Positions 51,201 through 57,200 of a stretch of DNA of 64,000 nt are shown here, piece after piece (positions within the stretch are counted from its first letter, which is position 1; each line of letters begins with the position of its first letter). Below the pieces are notes generated by a model. That model was not told the origin of the DNA and made no database searches. It worked only from the letters and a program-made list of their open reading frames with translations. Source of the stretch: Mesocentrotus franciscanus (taxonomy: Eukaryota > Echinodermata > Echinoidea > Camarodonta > Strongylocentrotidae); NCBI GenBank assembly GCA_037976565.1, contig CP137668.1, positions 20,870,251-20,934,250 of the forward strand, written 5' to 3'. The position numbers and the translations under genes were made by a program.

Positions 51201-54200
51201 CACTGACATAGCCCTCCTCCTCCCTGACCCCTCCCTTGACATCCTACAATGTAGGCTATAGGTCAGATCGAAACATGTCCATACTAGCCAACTTAAAATT
51301 GATCAAATCTATTGAATGTACAGTAAAATCGCTGTTTTGAGAATAATTATCATTCACTATGTTTATCCGACATGGAACACTTAAAAGATGAAAAAAAAAA
51401 AACATAAACGGCATTTACTTGACAAAGCTTGGGCGGTATAAGCTATTATATCCTGCATCAAAAATTTGTTGGCTTTTGATTGGTTGAGAGCTCGTCACAT
51501 GACCAGAAATATTTGAACTATTTTTAGAAAGTACTATATGAGAGTACTATTTGGGAGTTGAAAAAAATGTGTTTTTTTTTTTTTTTAATTGAATTTTTTT
51601 TTTTCAAATCTTAATTTAATGAAAACAAAATATTCTAAATCTTTTTAGATAAAAATTTACATTTTTTTGTTCTAAATTTTTTTGTTGTCCCAAAAATGTT
51701 TTTTTTTTTTTTTTTTTTTATAAAATAAATTTTTGACGCAGGATATAAAACAAATATACCATGCCTTCTATTCGAGGTACTGGTTAAAACTATGGGCCTC
51801 GGTGACTCCAAAAGTAATAGTACTATTGGAGTCACCTCTTGCGCATAATTTTAACCTTAACCTCTCAAGACAGTGTATATTTGTATACTATGCTGCAAAT
51901 TAACGGCCTTGGTTATGATTCCACTGTAAACGCTGGCATTATTGAAAGTCATCTTTAAAGCCCGTCTGCACTAGTTTGGCCAGGAGGGATTAGACCTCGC
52001 AGCGTGGTCACCGACAGGTGGTTATCTCATCAACTCAGCTCTCAATTAACATAAGAAAAAGAGGATCATGGGGGACCCACGGGCACCGCTTAGGCATTGT
52101 TTTCTATATAGATAGCAAGTAGCTACAAGTAGTGCAGTGGGGCTTTAACAAGTTTACGACATATTGTTCCAAACTAAAGAATGAATATAATACTTACATG
52201 GTGCATATAAATCCTGAATCGTTGGAAGGGTTCAATTTTTCACTGCAATGGATGGCTAGTGTCTTAGTGACGTTTTGAAATAATATACTTTCTGAAATTA
52301 AAAGACAGGGAGATGAAAAAATAGAGTAAATTTTCTCATATAGTCCGTTGATACGCAGGCTTGAAGTATAGTAGGCTGATAATAATGATGATAATAATAA
52401 CGAGCATAATAATATTATTAATAATAACCATAACAACAAAAACAATGACAACAACAATGATGATGATAATAATAATAATAATAATAATAACAACAATACA
52501 TGTATATCAACAATACTTATATTAATGACAATAACAACAACAACAATAATATTAACTAGACATGTAATACTTGTTTGGAACAAGTATAGGTGGGCTGCTC
52601 CAACTAAAATCTGAGAGAAAATAGAGCAAAAATAAGCGAGATACTGCTAAAAAACAATTTCATGTACATTCATGATGTGAACCATAACATGTAAATTAAG
52701 AAATTTCTTATTTTAATTAATTTAATCAAAGTTTTCACTATGATGACGTTATCAAATAAATAATAAAAATCTTGACGAAATCAATAGGTGATACGTATAA
52801 CTACGTACGTATCACCGACACCTAACAAGACTTTAATTCGTCACTTTGACGAATTAGGTGATACGTATGCTAATGTTTAGCATAATGAAACATGCATTTT
52901 CACGATTTTACATTATCTTATAAAATGCTCTTACCATTATGGTCTATCCATATGTCAAGTTTCATCTGTGTAGCCTTGATCATTATTGATCTATCTAGTG
53001 CTTTAAAGGTACTATGTCCCATTTGCAGGCCAAAAAATGAAAAGGTTAAATTCCAACGGCATTTGAAAGATAATACTAATTTAGAACTTCCCTAAAAGAA
53101 GGGGGCTTGAAAATGTCTTTAAGTGGGAAAATAACGACTATTAGTTGTCGAATCGACTTAAGTGCTATAAGTCAATAAGTAATAGTCTGATTTTCAGACC
53201 ATTGTACCGAATGGTCGTATGTTTTGTGCTGCGCAAAGATTCAATCAGTTTAATTTTGGCTATTACAAGAAGTGGGTTATTGATGTAGACAAATGCTCAT
53301 GTACCCTTTACAGCTCATTTTATGTATGTTATTACCAAAGAAGAAAACAAAAATCAGTCAGTCACTCAATAGTGTATGACAGTGAAGTCTAGCAAGTAAA
53401 CGGGTTTCCTTGCATAATTTGAATATTAGGACACTGCTAACGTTTAAATTTCACAGATAGGACATACATGACATATTCATAATTCCTGCAAAGTTCTACA
53501 GAATTTGATGTTGGCTGCAAAAGGGACATAGTATCTTTAACCAATACACCGAAATATTTCTCATAGACTTTACATGCAAAAACGGCCTTGGCATGGTCGC
53601 AACTACAATTTTCAATTGAAAAATTCGACATTATCTCGACATCTGATCAAAAACCAAGCACAGTTTCTATAGCCCATAATCTCAGCTATAACATACTAAA
53701 ATTTGGGAGATCATAGAGCACAAATAAGCTAGATAGTGCTCAAATATTAATGTCATGTAGATTCATGATTTGAACGAAATTCACCTCTCCCATAGGCATA
53801 ACACGCAAATTAAGAAAATTCTGTCATGTTACCTTTAATCGCGATTTTCACTATGATGACGTCATCAAAATGAAAAATAATGTGTACTGATCTTGGAGAA
53901 GATTGTCTTAGCTACAACATATCAACATTAAGAAGAAAAACGATCAATATTTACAGAGATACAATCAATTTTCCATAAAATATGCTGACGTCATATTATG
54001 CAAATTCGTATTTTGAGTTGCAAGGTCAATATGATGATGTCACGATGTTCTTAATGGCCAAATGAGACATGAAATCATATCTATAACTCATACTCTATCC
54101 GAATATGAAAAAGTTGAGGGTTCCGGTGCATCCAAAAGAGCTATAACGGATTGTGTATAGGCATGTTTTGCCCATATATGCTATGTATTACAAGAGCTTG

Positions 54201-57200
54201 CGCGCACGGACATTTAGCTTGAACGGACGCTCATTCCCTTATTAATGGTCATAAAGAGATCAACATGGTATTAAATTGTTCGGGAAAAAATGAGGAATAT
54301 CGTGTCCAAAAAATATAGAAGGAATTGTTTTGCGTTCGGCCGTGACGAACTAAAACGCGCACGCCGCTGCGCGTGTGCGCGACTTTTTATAAAATGCTAA
54401 TGCTAATAGTGGCGTACGCGCGTTTTTTGACTTGAAATTGACCGGACGGATATTGACCTTGATCATGATAAATATGAATGAGAAATGACTTTCCGTTATG
54501 AAGATATGATCATGAGTTGATTTTCACAAAATGGCGTCTAGATGACGTCATCAGTCATGGTCAAGGTTGAAAACCTTATTTTGCTTTGTCCATATGCCTA
54601 TACATATGTGTGCCAAATTTCAAGGCATTTGATTGAGCCATTTTTAAGTTATCGTGCTAACAAAAAAGTGGGTGGAAATAAGAAAAAAATTCTAACGAAA
54701 ACATAAGGTGGTCTGTATTATATACAGCCCACCTGATAAATGATAATGCACTGAAAGGAATAATCCATGTTAGAATATATTCAAGAAAATCAATGTAAGC
54801 TTAACTCACCGATGTATTGTATGGCTATAAAGATATCTTTCTCTGTACACACTTCTGGGACGCATGTACCGAATGATAAGGAACCACTAAGCTACACAAA
54901 ATAAAATAACAAAATAAAATAACAATTTAATTGTGTCAATGATGAATGGGAACATTTTCTTGAAAAACGTGTTTTTGGGGGAAAAGATTATTCTAAACGG
55001 CTAAACGATAGAAATCGGTTGGAAAACTTCTTTTATCATCACTTTGGAAAAATTTAGACTTATAGATGAGAGGAGAAAAGAACCATAAATCGTGCCTGAA
55101 TAGAGAGCAGATTGTGTTGACAGGTCAGGTGTAATGATGTAGAGTGTGAAACAAAATTGGGAACGAAACAGAAAAATTGATCTATGGAGTTGTGAATTGA
55201 GTTTACGTTAGATTCTTAAGAAACAATTGTCCTAAGAAAAGTTGAGCAACAACATGTCTGTGTGTATAACGAAAAGAGAGTCGTTCAATATGACTGGTAC
55301 CTACCGACAGAAAAAATGTTACAAAGTTGCAATAAAATGAGCGTAAAAATACCTCGGAACCTAACAAGTCAGAGATACTAATTTATCAAAATAATATTTT
55401 GAGTTACCTCCACGAAATAATATTTGTTGAGGTATAAAACGAAAGAAGAAATGGGCCTGGATATATGTCATAAACGTAATAGAGTATATTAGAATATTAT
55501 TCAAAAAGTGAAATCGAAAAGATAATAAATGTTGTATACAGGACTATCAGCAACTTGATACAATGACTAAGTGAACTACATAACATTTTATCTTGGTCAC
55601 TGATTCTTTTCTTTTTTTGTTCTTCAAGTTGCTGTTTTTATGTTTGAATACAAAAATAACCAACTTCCTTCATCATTTCAAAATGTATTTAATCTTAACA
55701 ATACAATTTACACATACCCTACCCGTATCTCAGGAAATTCCCATTTAACAAACCCCAAATTATCAATAACATATAAATAAATTAAACACCATGGCCCTTA
55801 CTTGTAATCTACCCGTACCCCCTACAGTTAAAATGTACCCCTCAATTGACTCTTTTAGAACGACTATTAAGCGCAGTATAATATCATTATATTCAAATCC
55901 ACCACATTAACAGTCTATTTAATTCATAGTATTTATTTATTATTCATTTTATCCATAAAACAACTTATGAATACATTTCGACCACATCGCAAATGCACTC
56001 GCACTGCACTTGCACTTGCACTGCACCCTCGCGACTTTTTTTTAAATAATGTGTTAGCTATATGTCGCCTTTTCTACCGTGAGGCCGCCATCGACATCAA
56101 ACAACTCGCTCATGATATGACGGCGGTCTCCTGCGTAAAATGTTAATTTCTTAAATGTGTATTTTCTTTATGTGTTCAAAAGTAATTTGTTGATGTCTGA
56201 AAATGTATTTATATATATTTCTGTAATATATGATGATTTTGAATTACGCTATTGAACACAGAAATAAAATTCAGAAAAACAAAAAACAATAATAATGGCG
56301 ATGATATCTGAAAGGTATGGTCAAGATTATTTTCCTACCCGATTGCTGACTGACTGTACTTGTATTGGTGCTGAAATGAGGCAATAGTGAAGATCTGTTG
56401 TATCTATACACTGTTTGTAGTCACCTAACCATGCAATGTTACCCTCAAGGATACCAGAAGATGGTTTACCAGTCGCATCTACAACTAGAAGACAAGGAAA
56501 CACGATAATATTGACGATTCAATTGAATTTGGTATTAAGGAATGAAATGTATTACACCAATCTAGAAAAAGTAGGAGACCAGCCTGTAGGTCCCGTGACC
56601 AAACTCTGGGAACAAAGGTTTGAAAGTGTTTTTGTGTTCCCTGATGAATACCGAACAATTTTGACATGGGCTGCCCCCTTGAAAATCCCGGGCATTTTCG
56701 GGAGGGGTCAACAAAGGTCAAACAGGGGTCAAAATTTAAATATATTCCAATCGTGTCGATATGCATATCGAATTACTCGTCTAATTATGAGGATTTTAAA
56801 AATGTATAGTTTGATATACTTTCGACCTTAAATGAGGGCGCTAGGATCAAAAACTTCGAAAGGTCAACGCACTTTAGAGTGGTGGTCAAATTCACCAACG
56901 CAGTTAACATTGTCCGATTCTAATGATTTTAGTGTCTAATAATATGTTTTCTGGCATGGCGAGTTCAAATATACAACTTTCAAAAGTAGAGAAGCTAACT
57001 TTGACCATGAACATTCAAACTGGCTTCCAAAGGGCTACTGAGAGACTCGAATCTGGATCCTTAATTGGCCAACAATAACACAGTTATTTCGTAATATATT
57101 GTCCAATGATGCTTATCCTGCTTTATTGCACAGTTTATCATCCTACTCGGTGTCATATCCATCATAATCACTGTTACAATCACTAGTATCTGAATTTTTC

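Larger units (their letters stand above)
29869..52197. other. nrf-6-like: Intron 4 of the NRF-6-like gene (22.3 kb)
   Basis: Bounded by the donor after exon 4 and the acceptor before exon 5. It holds two hAT-like fragments, the 32.3-37.6 kb composite element, a 1.04-kb hAT-like element, three copies of a hairpin repeat, a SINE, several tandem arrays and the third DR1-type element. Two weak coding remnants are listed separately. Stretches 41006-42189, 42780-44850, 45460-46480 and 48948-50150 hold nothing I can identify. Confidence 0.85.
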